Assembly: GCF_014205895.1 (NCBI RefSeq)
Contig: NZ_JACHFC010000003.1
Location: 124,001-188,000, forward strand
DNA length: 64,000 nt
Direction of reading: 5' to 3'
Origin: Borreliella lanei
GTDB taxonomy: Bacteria > Spirochaetota > Spirochaetia > Borreliales > Borreliaceae
Position numbers and translations under genes: made by a program. Shown here in pieces: positions 21,252 through 29,452 of this stretch (positions are counted from its first letter, which is position 1; the number at the start of each line of letters is the position of its first letter). The notes under the pieces were generated by a model. The model saw only the letters and a list, made by a program, of their open reading frames with translations. It was not told the DNA's origin and did not search any database.

Positions 21252-22151
21252 TTATTTATTATATATTTCTAAAAATCTTTTAAATTTATTTTCTCTCTTT
21301 CCGCCATAATGATCTGTATTTAAATAGCTAAATTTAATAAATATAGATTGCATAATCCTATCTAAAATAATAGCTATAATAACAACTGCTAATCCAGATA
21401 TTAAGCCCTCACCAAAATTTAATCTTTCAATAGAGTAAATCACAGTCCTGCCCAAACCAGACGATCCAACCATTGCGGCAATTACTATCATAGATATCGC
21501 CATCATTATTGACTGATTAATGCCTTCAATTATACTCTGAAGAGAAAGAGGAAGCTGAACTTGAAAAAGAATGCGCAAATTACTACTACCAAAGGACTTA
21601 GCCGCCTCTATTACTTCATCTGAAACTTGAACAATTCCCAGCCTTGTATATCTAATAACAGGGGGCATAGCAAAAACTATTGTAGCAAAAATAGCAGAAG
21701 CTGTACCCATTCCAAAAAAAGGAATAGCAGGAATCAAGTATATAAAAGGGGGCATGGCTTGCATTAAATCTAGAATGGGTTTTAAAAAAACATAAAACCT
21801 TGGGAAATATCCCCCCAAAATACCTATAGGAATTCCTAAAATAACAGAAACTAATACAGAAACAAATATAATAGCTATTGTATCCATTGAAGCTTCCCAA
21901 AGATTAAAATACAAAATAAAAAAGAATCCAGGCAAAATTAAAAATACTAATCTCTTTTTCAAGAAAACAAAACTTAGCAAGCATACAGTAAAAATAAAAA
22001 TAAGTGGATTAACAAAAAGAAATAAATTTTTCAAATTTTCATATAAAAAAATTATACTCTTAGAAAAACCTACCCCATCAGAAATTGAAAAATTATCAAC
22101 CAAAAAATCAAAAAAATTATCTATTTTTAATATAAAAAAATCTTTATTCAT
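21252..22151 (-). CDS. proW: Glycine betaine/proline ABC permease ProW
   Basis: Inner-membrane permease of the compatible-solute importer. It has an extended N-terminal cytoplasmic/periplasmic segment, then six or so membrane helices. The ABC-permease EAA loop is visible as EAAKSFGSSNLRILFQVQLPLSLQSIIEGINQ around residues 185-216 (quoted in part), with the conserved Gly. The sequence IPIGILGGYFPRFYVFLKPILD fits the ProW/OpuAB group. Length 299 residues. AGGAA precedes the ATG, seven bases after proV. Confidence 0.95.
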   Translation of the reverse strand: MNKDFFILKIDNFFDFLVDNFSISDGVGFSKSIIFLYENLKNLFLFVNPLIFIFTVCLLSFVFLKKRLVFLILPGFFFILYFNLWEASMDTIAIIFVSVLVSVILGIPIGILGGYFPRFYVFLKPILDLMQAMPPFIYLIPAIPFFGMGTASAIFATIVFAMPPVIRYTRLGIVQVSDEVIEAAKSFGSSNLRILFQVQLPLSLQSIIEGINQSIMMAISMIVIAAMVGSSGLGRTVIYSIERLNFGEGLISGLAVVIIAIILDRIMQSIFIKFSYLNTDHYGGKRENKFKRFLEIYNK

Positions 22152-22157
22152 AAATTC

Positions 22158-23276
22158 CTATCTTGATAATAAATAAGAGATTTCATTTAAACTAATATAT
22201 CCGACAATAGTTCCCTTTTCTTTTATTATTAAATAATCTTGCTTATTCAAATATTCAACAATTTTTTTTATCTCATCATTTAGATCTAAATTTAAAGATA
22301 CAAGATTATCATACCTTTTATTAAGAACTTTGTCATACAAGCTAAAATTTTCATCTTGACATTTAATAATAACATTTAAACCATTATCACTACCAGAGTT
22401 TAAATCAAAATCATCTTTTAATATATCTTTTATTTTTAAAATATTTAAAACAGGTAAATTTTTAATAAAATCAGATATAAAATCTGTACTAGGATTGGCT
22501 AAAATTTCTAAAGGTTTGCCAACTTGAATAATTTTTCCATCTCTCATAAAAGCAATTCTATGCCCCAATTTAAAAGCTTCATTTAAATCATGAGTAATAA
22601 ACACAACTGTTTTTTTAAGTTTAGCTACCAACCTTAAAAGTTCTTCTTGCATTTCTCCTTTAATTAAAGGATCAAGTGCCGAAAAAGCTTCATCCATTAA
22701 AAGAATATCCGGATTAACCACCAATGCTCTTGCTATTCCAACTCTTTGCTTCATTCCTCCAGAAAGTTCATTAATATACTTATATTTTGAATCTTCAAGC
22801 CCTACAAGATTTAATACCTCAATAGCACGCTCTTCTCTGATCTTCCTAGGAATATGTTTGACCTCAAGTCCATAAGTAACGTTTCTTAATACATTCATAT
22901 GGGGAAAAAGTCCGAAGTTTTGAAAAACCATTGCAAATTTATCTTTTCTTAAATTAGAAAGATCTTTGCGATTTATAGCATTCATTTCCATATTATTTAC
23001 CAAAATAGATCCTGAATCTATTTTATAAATACCATTTAAACACCTGACTAAAGTAGACTTGCCACAGCCTGACATACCCATAATAACTAAAATTTCATTT
23101 TCATAAACATCAAGATTAATATTGGCATTTGCAATAAAAATAGAAGATTCTTTGTAGATTTGCATTCTATCTTTGCCATCTTCATAGTCTTTTATAGCTT
23201 GACTTATCTGCTTTTTGTCAACATAATACGAAAATACTTTATAACAATCTTTAATTTTAACAGTAACCCTACTCAA
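22158..23276 (-). CDS. proV: Glycine betaine/proline ABC ATPase ProV
   Basis: ATPase subunit that powers the ProVWX importer. Walker A is GMSGCGKST at about residues 67-75, the signature is LSGGMKQRVGIARAL, and Walker B is DILLMDEAFSALDPL. A C-terminal regulatory segment, shorter than in E. coli, contains one CBS-like stretch (DYLIIKEKGTIVGYISLNEI). The long N-terminal extension before Walker A, about 60 residues, is usual for ProV/OpuAA. The start is a TTG at 23276 with GAGGAG six bases upstream. Length 372 residues. It is the first gene of the operon. Confidence 0.95.
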   Translation of the reverse strand: MSRVTVKIKDCYKVFSYYVDKKQISQAIKDYEDGKDRMQIYKESSIFIANANINLDVYENEILVIMGMSGCGKSTLVRCLNGIYKIDSGSILVNNMEMNAINRKDLSNLRKDKFAMVFQNFGLFPHMNVLRNVTYGLEVKHIPRKIREERAIEVLNLVGLEDSKYKYINELSGGMKQRVGIARALVVNPDILLMDEAFSALDPLIKGEMQEELLRLVAKLKKTVVFITHDLNEAFKLGHRIAFMRDGKIIQVGKPLEILANPSTDFISDFIKNLPVLNILKIKDILKDDFDLNSGSDNGLNVIIKCQDENFSLYDKVLNKRYDNLVSLNLDLNDEIKKIVEYLNKQDYLIIKEKGTIVGYISLNEISYLLSR

Positions 23277-23299
23277 AGCAAACTCCTCAATAAGCCTGC

Positions 23300-23305
23300 A
23301 TTATA
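23300..23305 (-). promoter_or_regulatory. -10 box of proVWX
   Basis: TATAAT on the minus strand lies 24 bases upstream of the proV TTG, leaving room for a short leader with GAGGAG. The -35 is poor. Confidence 0.4.
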
Positions 23306-23363
23306 CTTTATAACACATCATTATAAATTATACTAAAATTATTAAATTTTTGCCGATCCGAAA

Positions 23364-23399
23364 TAAAAAAACAAAAGACCCTTTAAAGGATCTTTTGTT
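23364..23399 (-). terminator. Rho-independent terminator of flaB
   Basis: On the minus strand AACAAAAGATCC and GGGTCTTTTGTT form a 12-base-pair stem with one G-T pair and a TTTAAA loop, followed by a run of seven T. It begins about 28 bases after the flaB stop codon. It is the clearest intrinsic terminator in the window, as expected for a very abundant mRNA. Confidence 0.88.
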
Positions 23400-23427
23400 A
23401 AAAATTTGTACCAATTAAATTAGAATT

Positions 23428-24438
23428 TTATCTAAGCAATGACAAAACATATTGGGGAACTTGATTAGCCTGCGCAATCATTGCCATTGCAGATTGTGTT
23501 AAAATACTATTAGTTGTAGCTGCTACAACCTCATCTGTCATTGTAGCATCTTTTATTTGAGCATAAGATGCTTTTAGATTTTCAATTGCATACTCAGTGC
23601 TATTCTTTATGGATTCAAGTCTATTTTGGAAAGCACCTAAATTTGCTCTTTGATCACTTACCATTCTAATAGCATTTTCTATTTTAGCAAGTGATGTATT
23701 AGCATCAACTGTAGTTGTAACATTAACAGGAGAATTAACTCCACCTTGAGAAGGTGCTGTAGCAGGTGCTGGTTGTTGAGCTCCTTCTTGTTGAACACCT
23801 TCTTGAACAGGTGCAGCCTGAGCAGTTTGAGCTCCCTCACCAGAGAAAAGATTTGCAACATTAGCTGCATAAATATTTACAGCAATAGCTTCATCTTGGT
23901 TTGCTCCAACATGAACTCTTAAAGTCCAAGAAGCTTGAGACCCTGAAAGTGATGCTGGTGTGTTAATTTTTGCAGGTTGCATTCCAAGCTCTTCAGCTGT
24001 TCTTACATTTTGAGAAGCAGATTTGTTTGATAACATGTGCATTTGGTTATATTGAGCTTGATCAGCAATTCTATTAATTTCGTCTGTAAGTTGCTCTATT
24101 TCAATTTGTATAGAACCTCTGTCTGCATCTGAATATGTGCCGTTACCTGATTGAACTGCCAATTCTTTCATTCTTACTAAAACTTTTTCTACTTCATTCA
24201 AATTCCCTTCTGTTGTCTGAATAAAATTGATAGCCTTTGAAGTATTTCTAGAAGCTTGTGATAAACCTCTTATTTGAGCATTAATCTTACCAGAAACTCC
24301 CATACCAGCAGCATCATCAGAAGCTCGATTAATTCTGTACCCACTAGAAAGCTTTTCTTGAGTTTTACTAAGATTAGCAGCATTAATACCATTATTTCTT
24401 GAAGCATTAATAGCTGATGTATTATGATTTATAATCAT
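23428..24438 (-). CDS. flaB: Flagellin FlaB
   Basis: Major periplasmic flagellar filament protein. Residues 1-130 or so and the last 90 carry the conserved D0/D1 helices (MIINHNTSAINASRNN at the start, MIAQANQVPQYVLSLLR at the end). The central part is a short variable, Ala/Pro/Gln-rich linker (about residues 205-245) typical of Lyme Borrelia flagellin. Two in-frame ATGs exist; the second at 24438 has GGAGGA six bases upstream and gives 336 residues, the known length. It lies downstream of fliD but has its own promoter and terminator. The leader holds two hairpins with GGA in the loop, matching published CsrA control of flaB in B. burgdorferi. Confidence 0.99.
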   Translation of the reverse strand: MIINHNTSAINASRNNGINAANLSKTQEKLSSGYRINRASDDAAGMGVSGKINAQIRGLSQASRNTSKAINFIQTTEGNLNEVEKVLVRMKELAVQSGNGTYSDADRGSIQIEIEQLTDEINRIADQAQYNQMHMLSNKSASQNVRTAEELGMQPAKINTPASLSGSQASWTLRVHVGANQDEAIAVNIYAANVANLFSGEGAQTAQAAPVQEGVQQEGAQQPAPATAPSQGGVNSPVNVTTTVDANTSLAKIENAIRMVSDQRANLGAFQNRLESIKNSTEYAIENLKASYAQIKDATMTDEVVAATTNSILTQSAMAMIAQANQVPQYVLSLLR

Positions 24439-24457
24439 TATCATTCCTCCATGATAA
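24438..24457 (-). promoter_or_regulatory. CsrA-type hairpin sequestering the flaB Shine-Dalgarno
   Basis: In the transcript TTATCAT and ATGATAA form a perfect seven-base stem closing the loop GGAGGA, which is the ribosome-binding site. Its 3' arm runs into the first base of the start codon. A GGA motif in a hairpin loop over the Shine-Dalgarno is the classic CsrA target. Confidence 0.75.
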
Positions 24458-24476
24458 AATTTAATTATTTATTTTT

Positions 24477-24492
24477 GGCAAATCCTTTTGCC
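24477..24492 (-). promoter_or_regulatory. Second CsrA-type hairpin in the flaB leader
   Basis: In the transcript GGCAAA and TTTGCC form a perfect six-base stem with AGGA as the four-base loop, about 20 bases upstream of the hairpin at the Shine-Dalgarno. Two sites at this distance would suit one CsrA dimer. Confidence 0.7.
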
Positions 24493-24500
24493 TGTTAAAA

Positions 24501-24509
24501 AGAATAGCA
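24501..24509 (-). promoter_or_regulatory. Extended -10 of the flaB promoter
   Basis: The minus strand reads TGCTATTCT, an extended -10 with the TGN element. Transcription would start near 24494, leaving a leader of about 56 bases that contains both GGA hairpins. Confidence 0.55.
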
Positions 24510-24563
24510 CAAAAATTTGAAAAAAAGAAACGCAAACAGCAATAGCATTATAAATAATTGTTA

Positions 24564-26561
24564 TTACTTATTTCTTTGATTAAAATCAAAAGCCCTTAAT
24601 GTATTCTCTTGATCTTTCATACGCTTAACGGTAAAATCCAAGGTATTAAGCTCACCTTCCACTTTTCTCTCTCTGTCTTCGTATTTCTTTTTATAATCTT
24701 CAACTTTATTTTTTTGATTAAAAATTTTCAAGTCGTAATTCTTTATTTTATTATAAATAACTCCTCCAGAAGCCACAAGAGGCGCCAGACAATCTCCTAG
24801 CATTTTAGCAATTCCATTATCATATACCCTGTCACCATTAAGATCGAATAAAAAAAGTTCTCTAACATTATCAATGTTATTGCGAATTGATTCATCAAAC
24901 TTTTTTTCATCAAGTCTTAAATATCTAGAAAGTCCACCAGAAGAAGAAATAGAATTAGTAAAAACTCCCATCTGATTAATTATTGAAAAATTAGGATCAC
25001 TAGTAACATAAGGCTTAAAAATTATTGACTCTAGTCTGGACTTAAGATTTTTCAATAAAAATTCAGACCTTAAAATACCCAAATTTTTATAAGCCTCTTC
25101 TTTTTGAGAATCACTAAGATAAGTCAGCTCTTCAACTATATTAGACTTTTGATTATTAGGCTGATCTTCATTGGAGCTTACAATATTAATCTCAGCAAGA
25201 ACCTCATTATAAGCACCAATAAAATCTAAAAGAACCCTCTTAATCCCTTCATAATCAGGTTCAATTTTAGCCTCAACCATATCACTTGAGGCTTTTTTTA
25301 AACTTAATGTCACATTTGGAACTAAATCATTTATAACATTTGAATCTCTCTCAACATCTACTCCATCAAATTTAATTTTTGCATTCTCGGCAAAACTTTT
25401 AGCATTTATTGGCAAATGGCCATCTCTATTTTTTGGATCAAAAATTTCAACATTGCTAATCACAATTACTTTATTATTTGCTTTATTTTCAATATTTATT
25501 TCCTCCAGATTAGAAAGAGCTCCAACATCAACTTCAACTTTTTCAAAATTATTTGAAATATTTATTAAAGGAAGCTCTAAAGAACCTTCCTTGCTACATA
25601 TTTTAACCATATTCATTTGAATATATCTTTTTTCCAAAGGAGCTTTTAAATCAGATCCAAGATCAACTACACTATCTTCACTTTCAACTTTTGCATCCTT
25701 AAACGTAGCCCCGCCAGGATTAAAAATAATCTTGCTATCAGGCTCTTCTAAGCCTGTATCAAAATATTTAACTTCAAATTTAATTTTGCTCCTAGATGTA
25801 ATTTCAATATCTTCAGGAATTTCAATTGACACTTCTGAAAGCGGATTTAAAACAAGGCTATTGTTCTCAAAAGCAAGTTTATTGTTACTGCTAGATTGGT
25901 TTGCGACAATATCTGAAAGATTAGGATTAAAATTGGTTTTAAGTTCACTTAAAATTCCAATTTGCTTAGCAAAAGACAATCCTTTCCCTTTGATAACAAG
26001 TTTATTTTCTTTGCCTTCCTTTAAGGATTGCAAAACAAAACGACTATTTCCATTTTTATCACTTTTTACTATTTTTGCAGATAAAAAGCCCTTTCCTTTA
26101 TTATTAATATCCCTTACAAGTAAATCAATGTTACCATTACTTTTTACATTAATTTCTTTCTTGCCAACTAAAAATATATAATCTCCCTCTGGAATTGTAA
26201 CTTTTTTAGGATCAAAATTTGAAGACAAAAACACATCAGCTGAGGCTATTTGATCAACAATTAATTTATGAGTCTCATTCTTAGATCCATATCTAGTAGA
26301 CAAAGTTAAGACTTCGCTATCACTAGAATTTCCTGACATTAGATTAAAAGGGCTGTTAAGCGATGTAAGTTCTTTTGCAAGAGAATTCAAAGTAGAGATT
26401 TTTCTATTAATTAACTGCCAAGCACTTTTCTCTTGCTCTAAAGATTCAAGTTTCTTAAAAGAAGAATCAATTTTAGCTTTATCGGACTTAAGCATGGATT
26501 CACGAATTTCTTTAGTATTGTATTTACTCTCAAGTCCAGGAACAAAAAATCCTGATGCCAA
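24564..26561 (-). CDS. fliD: Flagellar filament cap protein FliD
   Basis: Forms the cap at the filament tip that folds incoming flagellin. The N-terminal segment MASGFFVPGLESKYNTKEI and the C-terminal helical region (FNQKNKVEDYKKKYEDRERKVEGELNTLD, in part) are typical of FliD_N and FliD_C domains. The 665-residue length is within the spirochaete range. The start is a TTG at 26561, with GGAGG eight bases upstream. The leader there reads CCCGGAGGG, which could form a tight three-base stem with a GGA loop. It lies 126 bases upstream of flaB on the same strand, which has its own promoter. Confidence 0.94.
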   Translation of the reverse strand: MASGFFVPGLESKYNTKEIRESMLKSDKAKIDSSFKKLESLEQEKSAWQLINRKISTLNSLAKELTSLNSPFNLMSGNSSDSEVLTLSTRYGSKNETHKLIVDQIASADVFLSSNFDPKKVTIPEGDYIFLVGKKEINVKSNGNIDLLVRDINNKGKGFLSAKIVKSDKNGNSRFVLQSLKEGKENKLVIKGKGLSFAKQIGILSELKTNFNPNLSDIVANQSSSNNKLAFENNSLVLNPLSEVSIEIPEDIEITSRSKIKFEVKYFDTGLEEPDSKIIFNPGGATFKDAKVESEDSVVDLGSDLKAPLEKRYIQMNMVKICSKEGSLELPLINISNNFEKVEVDVGALSNLEEINIENKANNKVIVISNVEIFDPKNRDGHLPINAKSFAENAKIKFDGVDVERDSNVINDLVPNVTLSLKKASSDMVEAKIEPDYEGIKRVLLDFIGAYNEVLAEINIVSSNEDQPNNQKSNIVEELTYLSDSQKEEAYKNLGILRSEFLLKNLKSRLESIIFKPYVTSDPNFSIINQMGVFTNSISSSGGLSRYLRLDEKKFDESIRNNIDNVRELFLFDLNGDRVYDNGIAKMLGDCLAPLVASGGVIYNKIKNYDLKIFNQKNKVEDYKKKYEDRERKVEGELNTLDFTVKRMKDQENTLRAFDFNQRNK

Positions 26562-26739
26562 AATAATGCCCTCCGGGATAAATTATATCATTAATAAAAT
26601 TGAAAATAAAATACAATATGTAATAAATAAAAAACATAAACTTTAAGCATCCAAACACTTTAAAACAAAAAAGTATAAAAAGTAAAAACTTTAAAAAAAA
26701 TTAATGTTTATAGTAAAATAAATTAAAAGGAGCATAAGA

Positions 26740-27945
26740 ATGCCAAATTTTTGCTTATTCAACTCAAAATCCGTTTTAACTGGAAATGATAAAATAGATA
26801 ATTCAGCGGTTCTAATTAAAGATAATAAAATTTTTGATATTGTAACGTCCGATAGGCTTAAAAAAATGGATCTGGGAGAATACCAAATGATTGATACAAA
26901 AGGCAATTATATAACTCCCGGTCTTTACGACAATCATATTCATGGATTCCACGGTCATGGGACAGACCAGTGTTCAACAGAATCAATACTTAAAATGTCA
27001 GAACATTTAGCACAATACGGTGTAGTAGGATTTTTACCAACTCTTTATCCAAGACCAATAGATGAAATGATTGAAGCAATAAAAGCCTGCACAGCAGCAA
27101 TTGGCAAAGAAAAGGGAGCTAAAATTCTAGGACTTCACCTTGAAGGACCTTTTTTTTCTCCCGAAAAAAAAGGAGCTCATCCGGTTTCTCATCTTCACGA
27201 ACCTAGTATTGAAGTTATGCAAAAATTAATAGATGCAGCTGGTGGAGTATTTGCAGGATCAAACGGCAAAAGAAAAACACATATAAGTACAATGACTGTT
27301 GCTCCTGAGCTTAAAGGCATGAGAGAGCTTGCAATATTTTGCCTTGAAAACAATATAAACCTTCAAGCAGGACACACTAATGCAACATATGAAAATATGA
27401 TAGAAGGATTTCAAGTTGGAATACTTCATACAACCCATTTTTTCAACGCAATGTCAAAACTTGATCACAGAAATCCAAATGCCATAGGAGCAGTATTAAT
27501 ACACGGCGATGTTTCTTGTGAAATTATTGCAGATGGCCACCATATACACCCAAAATTAGTCTTAATGCTTAGAAAGCTTAAAGATATAAGTAAAATAGTC
27601 CTTGTAACTGACGGGCTTACTCCAAATTGTCAAACTTGTGGAAAACTAATTGCAAACGGAGACGAAGTTTATATTGCAGAAGATGGATTATTTCATAGCG
27701 TGAAAAGCAACACCATAGCTGGATCAACACTCACAATGATACAAGGTCTTAAAAATTTAGTAGAATTCGGATACAGTTTAAGCGATGCTGTTCAAGCAAG
27801 CTCCTACAATCCAACAAGAATCCTAAATATTGATAAAAAGGGATTAATATGCCATGGATATGATGCAAACATTAATGTCTTAGACAAAGATTTTAATCTA
27901 AAGTTAACAATGATAGAATCTAAAATAATTTTTAACAATCTATAG
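26740..27945 (+). CDS. nagA: N-acetylglucosamine-6-phosphate deacetylase
   Basis: Removes the acetyl group from GlcNAc-6-phosphate, the first step in using chitobiose or cell-wall amino sugar. The amidohydrolase pattern is clear: [13 protein letters not shown] near residue 65, [15 protein letters not shown] near 140 with the metal-binding Glu, [10 protein letters not shown], and [10 protein letters not shown], then LVTDGLTP with the catalytic Asp. Length 401 residues. AAAGGAG lies seven bases before the ATG. It is followed 26 bases later by nagB, so the pair makes a plus-strand operon for amino-sugar catabolism. Borrelia is known to need GlcNAc and chitobiose, which fits. Confidence 0.97.
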   Translation: MPNFCLFNSKSVLTGNDKIDNSAVLIKDNKIFDIVTSDRLKKMDLGEYQMIDTKGNYITPGLYDNHIHGFHGHGTDQCSTESILKMSEHLAQYGVVGFLPTLYPRPIDEMIEAIKACTAAIGKEKGAKILGLHLEGPFFSPEKKGAHPVSHLHEPSIEVMQKLIDAAGGVFAGSNGKRKTHISTMTVAPELKGMRELAIFCLENNINLQAGHTNATYENMIEGFQVGILHTTHFFNAMSKLDHRNPNAIGAVLIHGDVSCEIIADGHHIHPKLVLMLRKLKDISKIVLVTDGLTPNCQTCGKLIANGDEVYIAEDGLFHSVKSNTIAGSTLTMIQGLKNLVEFGYSLSDAVQASSYNPTRILNIDKKGLICHGYDANINVLDKDFNLKLTMIESKIIFNNL

Positions 27946-27971
27946 CTTTAAGCCATTTTAAGGAGATAGCA

Positions 27972-28781
27972 ATGAGATTAATAATCAGGCCTACATATGA
28001 AGAGATGTCAAGATGGGCAGCTAATCATGTAGCACAAAAAATTAAAGAATTTTCTCCAACAAAAGAAAAGCCATTTATCCTTGGGCTTCCAACAGGAAGC
28101 TCTCCAATTGGTATGTATAAAAATTTAATTGAATTAAATAAAGATAAAAAAATTTCATTTCAAAATGTCATAACTTTTAACATGGATGAATATATAGGAA
28201 TTGAAAAAAATCATCCTCAAAGTTACCATTCATTTATGTGGAAAAATTTTTTTTCTCACATTGATATTAAAAAAGAAAACATAAATATACTAAATGGAAA
28301 TGCTTTAAATCTTGAAAAAGAATGTGAAGAGTATGAAAAAAAAATCAAATCTTTCGGGGGAATCATGCTTTTTGTAGGTGGAATTGGACCTGATGGTCAC
28401 ATTGCTTTTAACGAACCCGGTTCCTCCTTAACATCAAGAACAAGAATTAAAACTTTAACCCAAGATACAATCATTGCTAATTCAAGATTTTTTGAAGGCA
28501 ATCTTAACAAAGTTCCCAAAAGTGCACTAACTGTTGGAGTTGGAACAATTATGGATTCACAAGAAATTTTAATAATAGTAAACGGACATAGCAAAGCAAG
28601 AGCATTAAAGCATGCTATTGAAAAAGGCATTAACCATATGTGGACAATTAGCGCTCTTCAATTACATAAAAATGCAATCATAGTATCTGACAAAAATGCA
28701 ACTTATGAATTAAAAGTCGGAACAGTAGAATACTTTAACGACATAGAAAGAAAAAACTTTAATAATGAAATAATGACTTAA
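27972..28781 (+). CDS. nagB: Glucosamine-6-phosphate deaminase
   Basis: Converts glucosamine-6-phosphate to fructose-6-phosphate and ammonia, feeding glycolysis. Motifs include [18 protein letters not shown] (phosphate loop), FNMDEYIGI with the catalytic Asp, [17 protein letters not shown] and [15 protein letters not shown]. The length of 268-269 residues is normal. AAGGAG lies seven bases before the ATG. It is the second gene after nagA. Confidence 0.97.
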   Translation: MRLIIRPTYEEMSRWAANHVAQKIKEFSPTKEKPFILGLPTGSSPIGMYKNLIELNKDKKISFQNVITFNMDEYIGIEKNHPQSYHSFMWKNFFSHIDIKKENINILNGNALNLEKECEEYEKKIKSFGGIMLFVGGIGPDGHIAFNEPGSSLTSRTRIKTLTQDTIIANSRFFEGNLNKVPKSALTVGVGTIMDSQEILIIVNGHSKARALKHAIEKGINHMWTISALQLHKNAIIVSDKNATYELKVGTVEYFNDIERKNFNNEIMT

Positions 28782-28826
28782 AATAAAATATTAAACCTAA
28801 AATTGAAAATCTTTACAAAATAAGGG

Positions 28827-29438
28827 CTAATTATTAGCTTCATTGTAAATTTTTGAAACTTCTTCCCAATTTAAAGCCTTAAAAAATGCATCAACATATT
28901 CAATTCTTCTATTTTGATATTTAAGATAATAAGCATGCTCCCAAACATCAATACCTAAAATTGGTTTATAAGACTTCATTAAAGGACTATCCTGATTTGG
29001 CATTGAAATCACTTTAAGCCCACTATCAGGACATAATACTAACCATGCCCAACCACTTCCAAAAATTTTCATCGCAGTATCTTTCAAATTAGCCTTAAGA
29101 ACATCTAGGCTTCCAAAAGCTGTATTAATATCATCTTTAAACCTTTCAAAAAGATTGCTCTTGCTTCCTGGCCTTAAAGTTCTAAAATATAAAGTATGGT
29201 TCGAATAGCCCCCAGCATTATTTCTTATTAAAGTTTGAAATTCCTCTGGAAAATCATGAATATTTTTTAATATCTTTGACACATCTGTCAAATGAATTTT
29301 CCCCATTTTTTCAAAAACAGAATTCAAATTCACTACAAAACCATTATGATGTTTGCTATGATGAATTTCCATAGTTTTAGCATCAATATAAGGCTCAACA
29401 GCGTCATAATCATAACCAAGTTCTGGCAGTTTAAACAT
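28827..29438 (-). CDS. sodA: Superoxide dismutase (Fe/Mn family)
   Basis: Removes superoxide in the cytoplasm. Metal ligands are visible in [23 protein letters not shown] and [15 protein letters not shown]. Length 203 residues. The correct start is ATG 29438, with AGGAGG five bases upstream; a longer frame exists that overlaps secA but lacks a ribosome site. The gene follows secA by 14 bases and was probably acquired or retained as its operon partner. Borrelia SodA is reported to use manganese, consistent with an organism that avoids iron; the metal itself cannot be read from the sequence with certainty. Confidence 0.96.
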   Translation of the reverse strand: MFKLPELGYDYDAVEPYIDAKTMEIHHSKHHNGFVVNLNSVFEKMGKIHLTDVSKILKNIHDFPEEFQTLIRNNAGGYSNHTLYFRTLRPGSKSNLFERFKDDINTAFGSLDVLKANLKDTAMKIFGSGWAWLVLCPDSGLKVISMPNQDSPLMKSYKPILGIDVWEHAYYLKYQNRRIEYVDAFFKALNWEEVSKIYNEANN

Positions 29439-29452
29439 AAAAACCTCCTGTT

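Noticed and set aside
26691-26906. 71-residue minus-strand frame across the nagA start
   Set aside because: It overlaps the nagA start and ribosome site, has no ribosome site of its own and is hydrophobic only because of AT-rich codons.
28826-28838. GCTAATTATTAGC palindrome at the end of sodA as terminator
   Set aside because: It is the last codons and stop of sodA, with no following T run on the transcribed strand; it is probably chance in an AT-rich sequence.
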